This document shows, piece after piece, positions 10,332 to 19,313 of a stretch of DNA of 64,000 bases (position 1 is its first letter; every line of letters begins with the position of its first letter). A program made the translations under genes and the position numbers. The notes beneath the pieces are model-generated. The model worked only from the letters and a program-made list of their open reading frames with translations. It ran no database searches and was not told the DNA's origin. Source of the DNA: Paraburkholderia terricola (lineage in GTDB: Bacteria > Pseudomonadota > Gammaproteobacteria > Burkholderiales > Burkholderiaceae); NCBI RefSeq assembly GCF_900142195.1, contig NZ_FRAB01000014.1, positions 62,001-126,000 of the forward strand. Reading direction: 5' to 3'.

Positions 10332-12080
10332 GTGTCCTTCACGCTGCATGGAATTCCCGTGTCACGCGGTATCGCCATTGGGCGGGCTTACCTGATCGCC
10401 CCGGCTGCACTCGACGTAGACCATTACCTGATCGAACCCGCTCAGATCGAGAGCGAGGTCGAGCGTTTCCGTGCGGCCCAGCAGTTCGTTCATGGCGAAC
10501 TCGACACGCTGCGTGCCGACCTCGCCGCGGACGCGCCCAGCGAAATGGGCGCGTTCATCAACGTTCATTCAATGATCCTGAACGATGCGATGCTCGTGCA
10601 GGAAACCATCGACCTGATCCGCACGCGCCGCTATAACGTGGAATGGGCGCTGACCGAACAACTCGAGCGCCTGTCGCGCCATTTCGACGACATCGAGGAC
10701 GAATACCTGCGTGAGCGCAAAGCCGACATCGAGCAGGTGGTGGAGCGCGTGTTGAAGGCGCTCGCGGGTGCGTCGGTGGCGCTGGTGGACGGTGTGCACG
10801 GCGCGTGCGACGAAATGATCGTGGTTGCGCACGACATCGCGCCGGCCGACATGATGCAATTCAAAACGCAAACGTTTCAGGGTTTCGTCACGGACCTCGG
10901 CGGCCGCACCTCGCATACGGCGATCGTCGCGCGCAGTCTCGGCATTCCGGCCGCGGTCGGCGTGCAGCACGCGAGTGCGCTGATCCGTCAGGACGACCTG
11001 ATCATCGTCGACGGCGATCATGGCATCGTGATCGTCGATCCGGCGCCGATCGTGCTGGAAGAGTATTCGTATCGTCAAAGCGAAAAGGCGCTCGAACAGC
11101 GCAAGCTGCAGCGCCTGAAATTCTCGCCGACGCAAACCCTGTGCGGCACGCGTATCGAACTGTGCGCGAACATCGAACTGCCGGACGACGCGCGCGCGGC
11201 GCTCGATGCGGGCGCAACGGGTGTCGGACTGTTTCGCACCGAATTCCTGTTCATGAACCACAAGGACCGCTTGCCCGAGGAGGAGGAGCAGTTCGGCGCG
11301 TACCGTCGCGCGGTCGAGTTGATGAACGGCTTGCCGGTCACGATCCGCACGATCGACGTGGGCGCCGACAAGCCGCTCGACTCGATGGGCGGCGGCGATG
11401 GCTACGAAACCGCCGCGAATCCGGCTCTCGGGCTGCGAGCGATTCGCTGGAGCCTCTCGGAGCCGCAGATGTTCCTCACGCAACTGCGCGCGATTTTGCG
11501 CGCGTCGGCGTTCGGCACAGTGAAGATCCTGATTCCGATGCTCGCGCACGCGCAGGAAATCGACCAGACGCTCGATCTGATTCGCGAAGCCAAGCGTCAA
11601 CTGGACGATGCCGGCATGGCCTACGATCCGAACGTGCAGGTCGGCGCAATGATCGAGATTCCGGCTGCGGCGATCGCGTTGCCGCTGTTTTTGAAGCGAC
11701 TGGATTTCCTGTCGATCGGCACGAACGATCTGATTCAGTACACGCTGGCGATCGATCGCGCGGACAACTCGGTCGCGCATCTGTACGACCCGCTGCATCC
11801 GGCGGTGCTGCATCTGATCGCGTTCACGCTGCGCGAGGCGAAGCGGGCGGGGGTGCCGGTGTCGGTATGCGGCGAGATGGCGGGCGATCCGGCGTTGACG
11901 CGCCTGCTGCTCGGCATGGGCCTCACCGAGTTCTCGATGCATCCGAGTCAACTGCTGGTGGTCAAGCAGGAAATTTTGCGCTCGCATCTGAAGACGCTGG
12001 AAAAGCCGGTGGCCGATGTGCTGGCTTCGTTCGAACCCGAAGAAGTGCAGGCCGCGCTCAAGCGCGTGGCGTTGGCTTAG
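10332..12080 (+). CDS. ptsI: PTS enzyme I (phosphoenolpyruvate-protein phosphotransferase)
   Basis: A 582-residue enzyme I. The phosphorylated histidine is His195 in GGRTSHTAIVARSLGIPA; the PEP-binding barrel shows GVGLFRTEFLFM, RTIDVGADKP, LSIGTNDLIQYTLA and the catalytic VSVCGEMAGDP. The GTG at 10332 is chosen because AGGAGG at 10321-10326 sits five bases ahead; the GTG at 10326 would overlap that site. A TATAAT at 10261-10266 may be its own -10 box. It phosphorylates HPr; a second EI exists in the fused nag protein near 40 kb. Confidence 0.96.
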   Translation: MSFTLHGIPVSRGIAIGRAYLIAPAALDVDHYLIEPAQIESEVERFRAAQQFVHGELDTLRADLAADAPSEMGAFINVHSMILNDAMLVQETIDLIRTRRYNVEWALTEQLERLSRHFDDIEDEYLRERKADIEQVVERVLKALAGASVALVDGVHGACDEMIVVAHDIAPADMMQFKTQTFQGFVTDLGGRTSHTAIVARSLGIPAAVGVQHASALIRQDDLIIVDGDHGIVIVDPAPIVLEEYSYRQSEKALEQRKLQRLKFSPTQTLCGTRIELCANIELPDDARAALDAGATGVGLFRTEFLFMNHKDRLPEEEEQFGAYRRAVELMNGLPVTIRTIDVGADKPLDSMGGGDGYETAANPALGLRAIRWSLSEPQMFLTQLRAILRASAFGTVKILIPMLAHAQEIDQTLDLIREAKRQLDDAGMAYDPNVQVGAMIEIPAAAIALPLFLKRLDFLSIGTNDLIQYTLAIDRADNSVAHLYDPLHPAVLHLIAFTLREAKRAGVPVSVCGEMAGDPALTRLLLGMGLTEFSMHPSQLLVVKQEILRSHLKTLEKPVADVLASFEPEEVQAALKRVALA

Positions 12081-12102
12081 CGAGGTTTGCCGGATCGGCT
12101 TC

Positions 12103-12142
12103 GAATGAACAAACGCCGCACATCTGCGGCGTTTGTTCATTC
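12103..12142. terminator. Bidirectional terminator between ptsI and moeB
   Basis: A perfect 18-base-pair inverted repeat with the four-base loop CATC: GAATGAACAAACGCCGCA at 12103-12120 and its complement at 12125-12142. The outer A/T part gives T-rich exits in both directions, fitting the convergent genes on each side. Confidence 0.88.
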
Positions 12143-12156
12143 AGCGTCTTGCATGC

Positions 12157-12915
12157 TCAGTCCCGATGCTGTTCACCACACACCGGGCAATCCGGCTGGC
12201 GCGCAATGCGCATCGTGTTCCATTCCATCCGCAGCGAATCGAGCATCGTCAGGCGGCCCGTCAGCGGCGTGCCGATTTTCCCGATCACTTTGAGCGCCTC
12301 CGCAGCCTGCATCGAACCGATGATGCCGACCGTCGGCGCGAATACGCCCATCGTCGAGCAGGCGACTTCCTCGAACGGCTGGTCTTCCGGAAACACACAC
12401 GCGTAGCAGGGTGACGCTTCGTCACGAAAATCGAAGGTGCTGATCTGGCCGTCGAAGCGCAGTGCCGCGCCCGACACCAGCGGCACGCCGTGCCGCACGC
12501 AGGCGCGATTGATCGCGTGGCGCGTCGCGAAGTTATCGGTGCAATCGAGCACGACAGTCGCGTGCGGCACTTCGCGGTCGAGCCACACGTCGTCGACGCG
12601 TTCCGCCACCGCGTTCACCGCGACCTCGGGATTGATCCGCGCGATCGCGTCGCGCCCGGATTCCACTTTTTTTCTGCCAACCGATGCCGTCACGTGCAGG
12701 ATCTGCCGTTGCAGATTGGTGAGATCGACCGTATCCGCATCGACCAGCGTCAAATGGCCGACACCTGCCGCCGCGAGATACATCGCAGCGGGCGAACCGA
12801 GCCCGCCCGCGCCGACGACGATCGCGTGCGCGTCGATAAAGCGCTGCTGCGCCTCGATGCCGATTTCATCGACGAGGATATGGCGGGAATAGCGGAGGAG
12901 TTGGTCGTCGTTCAT
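12157..12915 (-). CDS. moeB: MoeB/ThiF/HesA-family adenylyltransferase
   Basis: A 252-residue E1-like enzyme that adenylates the C-terminal glycine of a small ubiquitin-like sulfur carrier (MoaD or ThiS). Visible are the Rossmann nucleotide loop GAGGLGSPAAMYLAAAGVG near residues 36-54, LVDADTVDLTNLQRQ, the conserved SGAALRFDGQIS segment and the zinc pairs CYAC and CPVC. It has no rhodanese domain. Whether it serves molybdopterin or thiamine cannot be decided, since no moa or thi genes are nearby. It lies downstream of the ctp protease gene on the same strand. Confidence 0.88.
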   Translation of the reverse strand: MNDDQLLRYSRHILVDEIGIEAQQRFIDAHAIVVGAGGLGSPAAMYLAAAGVGHLTLVDADTVDLTNLQRQILHVTASVGRKKVESGRDAIARINPEVAVNAVAERVDDVWLDREVPHATVVLDCTDNFATRHAINRACVRHGVPLVSGAALRFDGQISTFDFRDEASPCYACVFPEDQPFEEVACSTMGVFAPTVGIIGSMQAAEALKVIGKIGTPLTGRLTMLDSLRMEWNTMRIARQPDCPVCGEQHRD

Positions 12916-13050
12916 GGCGGGGCGCGTGAGTGTCGCGCAATGGGACGCAACCGGCGGTTTGCGGCGCGCGTTTTCGTTGCTGTTATTTTAATCGCGCGAA
13001 GGGTGCGGCTTGCTGCGGGTTTTGCTGGAGCGTTTTTTCGTGTTCCGAGG

Positions 13051-13085
13051 CGTGTCTTCGCAGCAAGTTTCGCTGCGAAGACACG
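13051..13085. other. Perfect 14-base-pair stem-loop after the ctp gene
   Basis: CGTGTCTTCGCAGC at 13051-13064 and its exact complement at 13072-13085 around a seven-base loop. It begins 12 bases after the protease stop codon on the minus strand. There is no T-run after it, so it may block 3' exonucleases or need a factor to terminate. Confidence 0.6.
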
Positions 13086-13096
13086 TCGGGTGCTGC

Positions 13097-14683
13097 TTAC
13101 TTGGCCGGAGCCGGAGCCGAGGCCGGTGCGGCCGCCGAAGCCGGACCCGATGCGCCCGGAACCGGTTGAGTCGGCTTCACCGCCACCGGCGCGGAGGCCG
13201 ATGTGGCCGGCTTGTTCTGTGCCAGACGCCGCTCGGTCAGCGACTTCGATTCCTGCACGGTCTTGCCTTGCAGCTTGTTCAAAGCCTGTTGCAGCATGAA
13301 GTCGTCGCCCGAACCGAACTCCACCGGCTTACGCTCACGATCCTTCTGACGCTGTTCAGGCGTCTTCTTGTCGTTCTGCTCCTCGAGCTGGCGCAACTGA
13401 TCCATGCGTTCCTGTTCGCGCCGTTCCGCTTCCTTCTTCTCGTTCGGATCCTGGGTGTTCGCCAGGTGATTCGAGTAGTCGACTTCGCGAGTGACCAGCG
13501 CGTCGTCCGGATCGCCTTCGGCGTATTGATCCACCGCGATGTCAGGACGGATGCCCTTGTTCTGAATCGAACGGCCGCTCGGCGTGTAGTAGTACGCCGT
13601 GGTCAGGCGCAGCGCGGTTTCGGCCGTCATGGGCCGGACGGTTTGCACCGAGCCCTTGCCGAAGGTGGTCTTGCCGACGATCAGCGCGCGGTGCTGATCC
13701 TGCAGCGCGCCCGCGACGATTTCCGAAGCCGACGCCGAGTAGGCGTTGGTCAGCACGACCATCGGCACGGTCTTGAAGATCGGCGCTTCGTCCTTCAGCG
13801 GATCGCTGTCGAAGGATTGCAAGCGGTAGTTGTCGTAGGTGTCGCGATAGACCTGTTTCGAATCCGGAATCTGCCCGTTGGTGGACACCACCACCGAATT
13901 CGGCGGCAGGAATGCGCCCGCGACGCCGACCGCGCTTTGCAGCAGACCGCCGCCGTTGTTGCGCAGGTCGAGCACGAGACCCTTCAGGTTCGGCTGCTGA
14001 CGCGCGATGTCCTGCAGCCTCGCGGCGAGGTCAGGCGTGGTGCGTTCCTGGAAGCTGGTGATGCGGACGTACGCATAGCCCGGCGCGAGGATCTTCATCT
14101 TGACCGACTGGACCTTGATGATCGCGCGCGTGACCGTGAGCGGGAACGTGCGGTCGTCGGTCTTGCGGAAAATGGTGAGCGTGACCTTGGTGCCCGGCTC
14201 GCCGCGCATCTGCTTGACCGCCTGGTCGAGCGTCATTCCGCGCACGGGCTTGTCGTTGATACGCGTGATCAGGTCGCCCGGGCGAATGCCAGCGCGGAAC
14301 GCCGGCGTGTCTTCGATCGGCGAGATCACCTTGATCAGGCCGTCTTCCGACGAGATTTCGATGCCGAGCCCCGCGAAGCGACCCTTGGTCTGCTCCTGCA
14401 GTTCTTCGTAATCGGTCTTGTCGAGGTACGACGAGTGCGGGTCGAGGCTCGACACCATGCCCTTGATCGCGGCGGTGAGGAGCTTTTTGTCGTCGACCGG
14501 TTCGACGTACTCATGCTTGATCTGCCCGAACACTTCGGCAAAGAGCCTGAGCTGGTCCAGCGGCAGCGGGGTTGCCGTGGCGCTGGCGGGTTGCTGGGCC
14601 GAGGCCGAGAGTTGCAGGGTGGCAAATGCGCCAGTAGCAAGGCCCGCGGCAATCAGGCCGATAGTTTTCAGGTTCTTTCGCAT
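13097..14683 (-). CDS. ctpA: S41-family carboxyl-terminal processing protease
   Basis: A 528-residue periplasmic protease with a signal peptide (MRKNLKTIGLIAAGLATGAFATLQLSASA). After an N-terminal cap comes a PDZ domain (FAGLGIEISSEDGLIKVISPIEDTPA...RAGIRPGDLI) and the S41 catalytic core. The nucleophile is in NAYSASASEIVAGALQD and the general-base lysine in GKTTFGKGSVQTV. The C-terminal 100 residues are charged, then Pro/Ala/Ser-rich. Homologues trim C-termini of envelope proteins, often with a lipoprotein adaptor. The start at 14683 is chosen over an upstream frame because it opens the signal peptide. It follows gpmA on the same strand after 296 bases in which I see nothing else. Confidence 0.94.
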   Translation of the reverse strand: MRKNLKTIGLIAAGLATGAFATLQLSASAQQPASATATPLPLDQLRLFAEVFGQIKHEYVEPVDDKKLLTAAIKGMVSSLDPHSSYLDKTDYEELQEQTKGRFAGLGIEISSEDGLIKVISPIEDTPAFRAGIRPGDLITRINDKPVRGMTLDQAVKQMRGEPGTKVTLTIFRKTDDRTFPLTVTRAIIKVQSVKMKILAPGYAYVRITSFQERTTPDLAARLQDIARQQPNLKGLVLDLRNNGGGLLQSAVGVAGAFLPPNSVVVSTNGQIPDSKQVYRDTYDNYRLQSFDSDPLKDEAPIFKTVPMVVLTNAYSASASEIVAGALQDQHRALIVGKTTFGKGSVQTVRPMTAETALRLTTAYYYTPSGRSIQNKGIRPDIAVDQYAEGDPDDALVTREVDYSNHLANTQDPNEKKEAERREQERMDQLRQLEEQNDKKTPEQRQKDRERKPVEFGSGDDFMLQQALNKLQGKTVQESKSLTERRLAQNKPATSASAPVAVKPTQPVPGASGPASAAAPASAPAPAK

Positions 14684-14979
14684 AGAGTCTGTTGCGGTCG
14701 GAAGCGCGTGGCAGCGTCGATAGAGATGGGGACGGACAAGTATAACTGCACACCCGCGCACTCAGGGCGCGGTGCGGGCAATCGTGATTCGACAGCACAT
14801 GCCGGGCCTGGTTCGACGGAATGTGCTCCATCGCCGAAGGCATGCACCGCAAGCGGCGGATGCCGGCCACGAGCGCGCCTGGGCGATGCTAGCCGCGTTT
14901 CTGCCGTTCGGCGCGGGGCTGCGCCGTTTGCCGCGCCCAGCCGTATTTTTCATCGGAGGGCGGCGGCCGGACGACGCGA

Positions 14980-15726
14980 TCAGCCCGCCTTGCCTTGCTT
15001 GGCGACCGCGGCTTGCGCCTTCGCGATCGCTTCCTGATCGCCCAGATAATAGTGCTTGATTGGCTTCAGGTTCTCGTCGAGTTCATAGACGAGCGGCACG
15101 CCGTTCGGAATGTTCAGCCCGACGATGTCCGCGTCCGAAATATCGTCCAGGTACTTCACCAGCGCGCGGATCGAGTTGCCGTGCGCCGCGATCACCACCT
15201 TGCGGCCCGACTTGATGGCCGGCGCGATCGACTCGTTCCACAGCGGCAGCACTCGCGCCACGGTGTCTTTCAGGCACTCGGTGAGCGGCAGTTGCTCGCG
15301 CGGCACCTTGGCATAGCGCGGATCGTCGTAGGGCGCGCGTTCGTCCGACGGCTCGAGCGCCGGCGGCGGCGTGTCGTAGCTGCGGCGCCAGACCAGCACC
15401 TGTTCGTCTCCAAACTTGGCGGCGGTTTCGGCCTTGTTCAGACCCGACAGCGCGCCATAATGACGCTCGTTCAGACGCCACGAATGCACCACCGGCAGGT
15501 ACATCAGATCCATCTGATCCTGTACGTGCCACAAGGTGCGGATCGCGCGCTTGAGCACCGATGTGTAGGCGATGTCGAACGTGTAGTCCGATTCCTTCAG
15601 CAGCACGCCCGCTTGCTGCGCCTCACGATTACCCTGCTCGGTGAGGTCGACGTCGACCCAGCCCGTGAAGCGGTTTTCCTTGTTCCACGTCGATTCGCCG
15701 TGGCGGATGAGAACGAGTTTGTACAT
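14980..15726 (-). CDS. gpmA: 2,3-bisphosphoglycerate-dependent phosphoglycerate mutase
   Basis: A 248-residue glycolytic enzyme that swaps 3- and 2-phosphoglycerate through a phosphohistidine. The catalytic histidine is in [18 protein letters not shown], and the second conserved histidine is in [16 protein letters not shown] near residue 183. The signature [17 protein letters not shown] is intact, and length matches the family. It is divergent from the rhodanese gene, sharing the gap 15727-15863. Confidence 0.97.
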   Translation of the reverse strand: MYKLVLIRHGESTWNKENRFTGWVDVDLTEQGNREAQQAGVLLKESDYTFDIAYTSVLKRAIRTLWHVQDQMDLMYLPVVHSWRLNERHYGALSGLNKAETAAKFGDEQVLVWRRSYDTPPPALEPSDERAPYDDPRYAKVPREQLPLTECLKDTVARVLPLWNESIAPAIKSGRKVVIAAHGNSIRALVKYLDDISDADIVGLNIPNGVPLVYELDENLKPIKHYYLGDQEAIAKAQAAVAKQGKAG

Positions 15727-15811
15727 GAGATTGCCGGTCGGTAGTAAGGAAGCGGTAAAGCGCGGCGAGCTTGCTCGCGAGGAGCGTCGCCATCGCGTCA
15801 GACGGTTATTT

Positions 15812-15817
15812 TATAAT
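15812..15817 (+). promoter_or_regulatory. Likely -10 box of the rhodanese-grxC-secB-gpsA operon
   Basis: TATAAT, an exact consensus hexamer; the -35 region is weak. It overlaps an in-frame ATG at 15816, which argues that the rhodanese gene starts downstream at the GTG at 15864. Confidence 0.5.
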
Positions 15818-15863
15818 GGCCGGATTGCCCTTTTCGATTTCTCTCTTTTTCGGCGGATTTTCC

Positions 15864-16289
15864 GTGAAGTTTTTCACTGATTACACAAACCTTGTACTGA
15901 TCGCGATCGTCCTCATCTCCGGTGGGTTGCTGCTGTGGCCGACGATCAGCCGGCGCGGCCGCGGTGGCCTGTCGGCCGCTGAAGCCACGCAACTGATCAA
16001 CCGGCGCAACGCGGCGGTCATCGATCTGCGGCCGTCCGCCGAGTTCGCCAAGGGTCATTTGCCCGCGGCGCGGCACCTTGAATTCGCGGAGCTGCAGGCG
16101 AAAGTCGCGCAGCTTGTGAAGAACAAGAGCAACCCGGTGCTGCTGGTCTGCCAGAACGGCCAGCAGTCGAACAAGGCGGCGCGTATCGTTCAGGATGCAG
16201 GGTACGCCGAAGTCCACGTTCTGGAAGGCGGCGTCGACGCCTGGCAGAAAGCCGGCATGCCGGTGGTGAAACAAGGAGTAGCCAAGTGA
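15864..16289 (+). CDS. Membrane-anchored rhodanese-like protein
   Basis: From the GTG at 15864 it is 141 residues: one N-terminal membrane helix (about residues 9-26) then a single cytoplasmic rhodanese domain. The catalytic cysteine is Cys96 in LLVCQNGQQSNKAA, preceded by VIDLRPSAEFAKGHLPAA. It likely moves sulfane sulfur or acts in redox handling, as suggested by the glutaredoxin gene that follows with a GTGA overlap. Earlier in-frame ATGs at 15771 and 15816 are less likely because the second lies inside the -10 box. Confidence 0.85.
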   Translation: MKFFTDYTNLVLIAIVLISGGLLLWPTISRRGRGGLSAAEATQLINRRNAAVIDLRPSAEFAKGHLPAARHLEFAELQAKVAQLVKNKSNPVLLVCQNGQQSNKAARIVQDAGYAEVHVLEGGVDAWQKAGMPVVKQGVAK

Positions 16290-16549
16290 ATAAAGTCATC
16301 ATGTACAGCACGCAGGTGTGCCCGTATTGCCAGATGGCCGAACGTCTTTTAAAGTCGCGCGGCGTCGAGCACGTTGAGAAGGTACTGATCGACAAGGACC
16401 CGGCCCGCCGCGAGGAAATGATGACGCGGACCGGCCGCCGCACGGTGCCGCAGGTGTTCATCGGCGAGACGCATGTCGGCGGGTACGATGACCTTTCCGC
16501 GCTCGATCGCGCGGGCGGTTTGATGCCTCTGCTCGAAGAAGCCGCCTGA
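16286..16549 (+). CDS. grxC: Glutaredoxin 3
   Basis: An 87-residue dithiol glutaredoxin with the CPYC active site at residues 12-15, the cis-proline loop RRTVPQVFIGE and the glutathione-binding GGYDDL motif. It reduces disulfides and mixed glutathione disulfides. Its GTG start overlaps the rhodanese stop in GTGA, indicating translational coupling. SecB and GpsA follow, an arrangement also seen in other proteobacteria. Confidence 0.96.
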   Translation: MNKVIMYSTQVCPYCQMAERLLKSRGVEHVEKVLIDKDPARREEMMTRTGRRTVPQVFIGETHVGGYDDLSALDRAGGLMPLLEEAA

Positions 16550-16702
16550 ATTCGCGGCGCCCGCGCGCCGCATGAGCAGGGCGGGTGAAATACAAGCCGG
16601 CGCATCCCGGCCTTTACAGGGCGGGCGATGCGCCGCAACGATCTGGCGGCCCTTGAAGCCATGGGCCGCCGCTATGCACATCCATCAGGGAACCATTCAA
16701 TC

Positions 16703-17173
16703 ATGTCCGACGAGAATAACCAGCCGTTCTTCAACATCCAGCGCATCTACCTGAAGGACATGTCGCTCGAGCAGCCGAATTCGCCGGGCATCTTCCTCGA
16801 GCAGGAAATGCCCTCGGTCGAAGTCGAAGTCGACGTGAAGGCCGAACGCCTCGCCGACACCGTGTTCGAAATTCTCGTCACGGGCACGGTCACGGCCAAG
16901 GTGTCGGAGAAGGTCGCGTTCCTCATCGAAGCCAAGCAAGCCGGCATTTTCGACATCCGCAACATTCCGGCCGAACAGATCGATCCGCTGGTCGGCATTG
17001 CCTGCCCGACGATCCTTTTCCCGTATCTGCGCTCGAACATCGCCGACGCAATTACCCGCGCCGGTTTCCCGCCGATCCATCTGGCCGAGATCAACTTCCA
17101 GGCGCTGTACGAGCAACGTCTCGCGCAAATGGGCGGCCAGGACGGCGCGGCGCAAAACGGCGTCACGCATTAA
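16703..17173 (+). CDS. secB: Protein-export chaperone SecB
   Basis: A 156-residue SecB. It forms tetramers that hold preproteins unfolded and pass them to SecA. Conserved segments include [19 protein letters not shown], a [13 protein letters not shown] strand, and the SecA-contact and helix region [33 protein letters not shown]. The ATG at 16703 is chosen over an upstream in-frame start because homologues begin MSDENNQP-like. It lies between grxC and gpsA on the same strand. Confidence 0.98.
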   Translation: MSDENNQPFFNIQRIYLKDMSLEQPNSPGIFLEQEMPSVEVEVDVKAERLADTVFEILVTGTVTAKVSEKVAFLIEAKQAGIFDIRNIPAEQIDPLVGIACPTILFPYLRSNIADAITRAGFPPIHLAEINFQALYEQRLAQMGGQDGAAQNGVTH

Positions 17174-17195
17174 CGCGCCACGGGCGGTGCCGGCT

Positions 17196-18194
17196 ATGAA
17201 GGTTGCCGTACTCGGCGCCGGTGCATGGGGCACGGCCCTCGCCGGCCATCTGGCCGCGCGGCATGACACGGTGTTGTGGGCGCGCGAGCCAGCGCTCGTC
17301 GCCGAGCTCCGCGCTTCGCGCGAAAACGCCCGCTACCTGGCGGGCGTTGCCTTGCCGCCGGCACTTCGCTATGAAGCTGACCTGGGCGCGGCACTCGATC
17401 ACGCGCTCGCCGACGACGCGTTATGCGTCGTCGCAACGCCCGTGGCCGGACTGCGCGGTCTCTTTCAGGCGATGCGGGATGCGGGCAAGGTGCCGGCGCA
17501 CGTAATCTGGCTGTGCAAGGGTTTTGAAGCCGACTCGCAGTTGTTGCCGCATCAGGTGGTCGCAGCCGAACTGCCGGGGCATGGCAGCAACGGCGTACTC
17601 TCGGGTCCGAGTTTCGCGCGCGAAGTCGGCCAGGGCTTGCCGGTTGCGCTGACGATCGCGAGTGTGTCGGCAGCATGTCGCGAGCGCACGGTCGCCGCGT
17701 TCCATCACGGCGCCATGCGCATCTATACCGGCGACGACGTCGTCGGGGTGGAGGTGGGCGGCGCGGTGAAGAACGTGCTGGCGATCGCAACGGGCATCGC
17801 CGACGGCCTCGGTCTCGGTCTCAACGCACGCGCGGCGCTGATCACGCGCGGTCTCGCGGAAATGTCACGGCTGGGCGTGACGCTCGGCGGACGGGCCGAA
17901 ACGTTCACCGGCTTGACCGGCCTCGGCGATCTGATTCTCACCGCAACGGGGGACCTGTCGCGCAATCGCACGGTCGGCATGCAACTCGCCGCGGGTCGTA
18001 CGCTCGACGACATTCTCGGCGGCCTCGGTCACGTGGCCGAAGGCGTGCGTTGCGCGCAGGCCGTGCTGGCGATCGCGCGCGCTCACGCGATCGAGATGCC
18101 CATCACGCAAGCGGTGTGCGCCGTGCTGTTCGACGGCATAGCGCCTCGCGACGCCGTCAGCGCCCTGCTGCGGCGCGATTCCAAAGCCGAATAG
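17196..18194 (+). CDS. gpsA: NAD(P)-dependent glycerol-3-phosphate dehydrogenase
   Basis: A 332-residue enzyme that makes sn-glycerol 3-phosphate from dihydroxyacetone phosphate for phospholipid synthesis. The Rossmann loop is [16 protein letters not shown], the substrate lysine is in [18 protein letters not shown], and [22 protein letters not shown] is the family signature. The start at 17196 follows the secB stop by 22 bases, so the genes are probably co-transcribed. Confidence 0.97.
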   Translation: MKVAVLGAGAWGTALAGHLAARHDTVLWAREPALVAELRASRENARYLAGVALPPALRYEADLGAALDHALADDALCVVATPVAGLRGLFQAMRDAGKVPAHVIWLCKGFEADSQLLPHQVVAAELPGHGSNGVLSGPSFAREVGQGLPVALTIASVSAACRERTVAAFHHGAMRIYTGDDVVGVEVGGAVKNVLAIATGIADGLGLGLNARAALITRGLAEMSRLGVTLGGRAETFTGLTGLGDLILTATGDLSRNRTVGMQLAAGRTLDDILGGLGHVAEGVRCAQAVLAIARAHAIEMPITQAVCAVLFDGIAPRDAVSALLRRDSKAE

Positions 18195-18218
18195 GCGCCA
18201 CCTTACAGTTCGAGTCTT

Positions 18219-18252
18219 CAACCGTTCAGCGCGCAAAAGTGCTGAACGGTTG
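18219..18252. other. Stem-loop between gpsA and the macrodomain gene
   Basis: CAACCGTTCAGC at 18219-18230 and its exact complement at 18241-18252 around a ten-base loop. No T-run follows. It lies in the 109-base gap, and may act as a gpsA terminator or RNA-stability element. Confidence 0.6.
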
Positions 18253-18303
18253 CCCCATCTCGCTGTCCACGTTTTATCGACGCTTCGGACCAGCGAGGTT
18301 CCC

Positions 18304-18852
18304 ATGTTCACCTTCAATCGTTGCACGCTCGAAGCACGCGTGGTCGACATCACGACGCTCGGCGTGGATGCGATCGTCAACGCGGCGAATACGTCGTTGT
18401 TAGGCGGAGGCGGCGTGGATGGCGCGATTCATCGCGCGGCCGGCAAGGAGTTGCTGCATGAATGCGAGCAGCTCGGCGGCTGCGCGACCGGCGACGCGAA
18501 GCTCACCGGCGGCTACCGCCTGCCTGCCAAACATGTGGTCCATGCGGTCGGCCCGGTCTGGCGAGGCGGGGCGCACGGCGAAGCCGACCTGCTCGCGTCC
18601 TGCTATCAGCGTTCGCTCGAAGTGGCGCGCGAGGCGGATTGCAAGAGCATCGCGTTTCCCGCGATCAGCTGCGGCATCTACCGTTTCCCCGCCGACGAAG
18701 CGGTGCGGATTGCGGTCGGCACCGTACTCGAAAACTTGCCGCGCGCGCCGCGGATCGAGCGGGTGATATTCGCCTGTTTCGACGATGCAATGCTTGCGCG
18801 CTACGAAGCCGAATTGAAGCGCCGTCACGCGCCGCCCTCGAAGCCGGTCTGA
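18304..18852 (+). CDS. Macrodomain protein, probable O-acetyl-ADP-ribose deacetylase
   Basis: A 182-residue stand-alone macrodomain of the MacroD/YmdB type. It shows the ADP-ribose-binding signature [20 protein letters not shown] followed by AIHRAAG, the [19 protein letters not shown] strand and the phosphate loop [12 protein letters not shown]. Members remove ADP-ribose from proteins or hydrolyse O-acetyl-ADP-ribose. The ATG at 18304 is chosen over one 54 bases earlier by family length. Its last 28 bases overlap the 3' end of trmL on the other strand. Confidence 0.93.
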   Translation: MFTFNRCTLEARVVDITTLGVDAIVNAANTSLLGGGGVDGAIHRAAGKELLHECEQLGGCATGDAKLTGGYRLPAKHVVHAVGPVWRGGAHGEADLLASCYQRSLEVAREADCKSIAFPAISCGIYRFPADEAVRIAVGTVLENLPRAPRIERVIFACFDDAMLARYEAELKRRHAPPSKPV

Positions 18853-19295
18853 CGCCAGGCCTCGAACACCACCACCGCCACCGTATTCGACAGATTCAGG
18901 CTGCGATTGCCGGGGCGCATCGGCAGACGCACGCGCTGCTCGTTGGCGAACTGGTCGAGCACCGAGTCGGGCAGGCCGCGCGTTTCGGCGCCGAACACGA
19001 ACCAGTCGCCGGATTGAAACGCATGCTCGTGAAAGCGACCCGAGCCGCGTGTGGTGAAGGCGAACATACGCGCCGGGTCCGGTGATTCCTTGGCGACGAA
19101 CGCCGACCAATCGGCATGCACGTTCATTTGCGCATACTCGTGATAGTCGAGACCCGCGCGGCGCATCCTGGCGTCGTCGAGCGGAAAGCCGAGCGGCTCG
19201 ATCAGATGCAGCCGCGCGCCGGTGTTGGCGCACAGACGGATGACGTTGCCGGTGTTCGGCGGAATTTCCGGTTCTACGAGAACGACGTTGAACAT
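18825..19295 (-). CDS. trmL: tRNA (cytidine(34)-2'-O)-methyltransferase
   Basis: A 156-residue SPOUT methyltransferase that methylates the wobble base of certain tRNA-Leu species. Motifs present are [19 protein letters not shown] near the start, FGAETRGLP, and the knot-forming [22 protein letters not shown]. The gene ends inside the convergent macrodomain gene. It is 18 bases downstream of comF on the same strand, so the two probably share a transcript. Confidence 0.96.
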   Translation of the reverse strand: MFNVVLVEPEIPPNTGNVIRLCANTGARLHLIEPLGFPLDDARMRRAGLDYHEYAQMNVHADWSAFVAKESPDPARMFAFTTRGSGRFHEHAFQSGDWFVFGAETRGLPDSVLDQFANEQRVRLPMRPGNRSLNLSNTVAVVVFEAWRQTGFEGGA

Positions 19296-19313
19296 GATGA
19301 GACCAGGTGGAGA

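Noticed and set aside
13010-15037. A 675-codon plus-strand frame antisense to the ctp protease
   Set aside because: Same compositional shadow; the protein is a string of Arg, Leu and Val without a fold, and the protease on the other strand is convincing.
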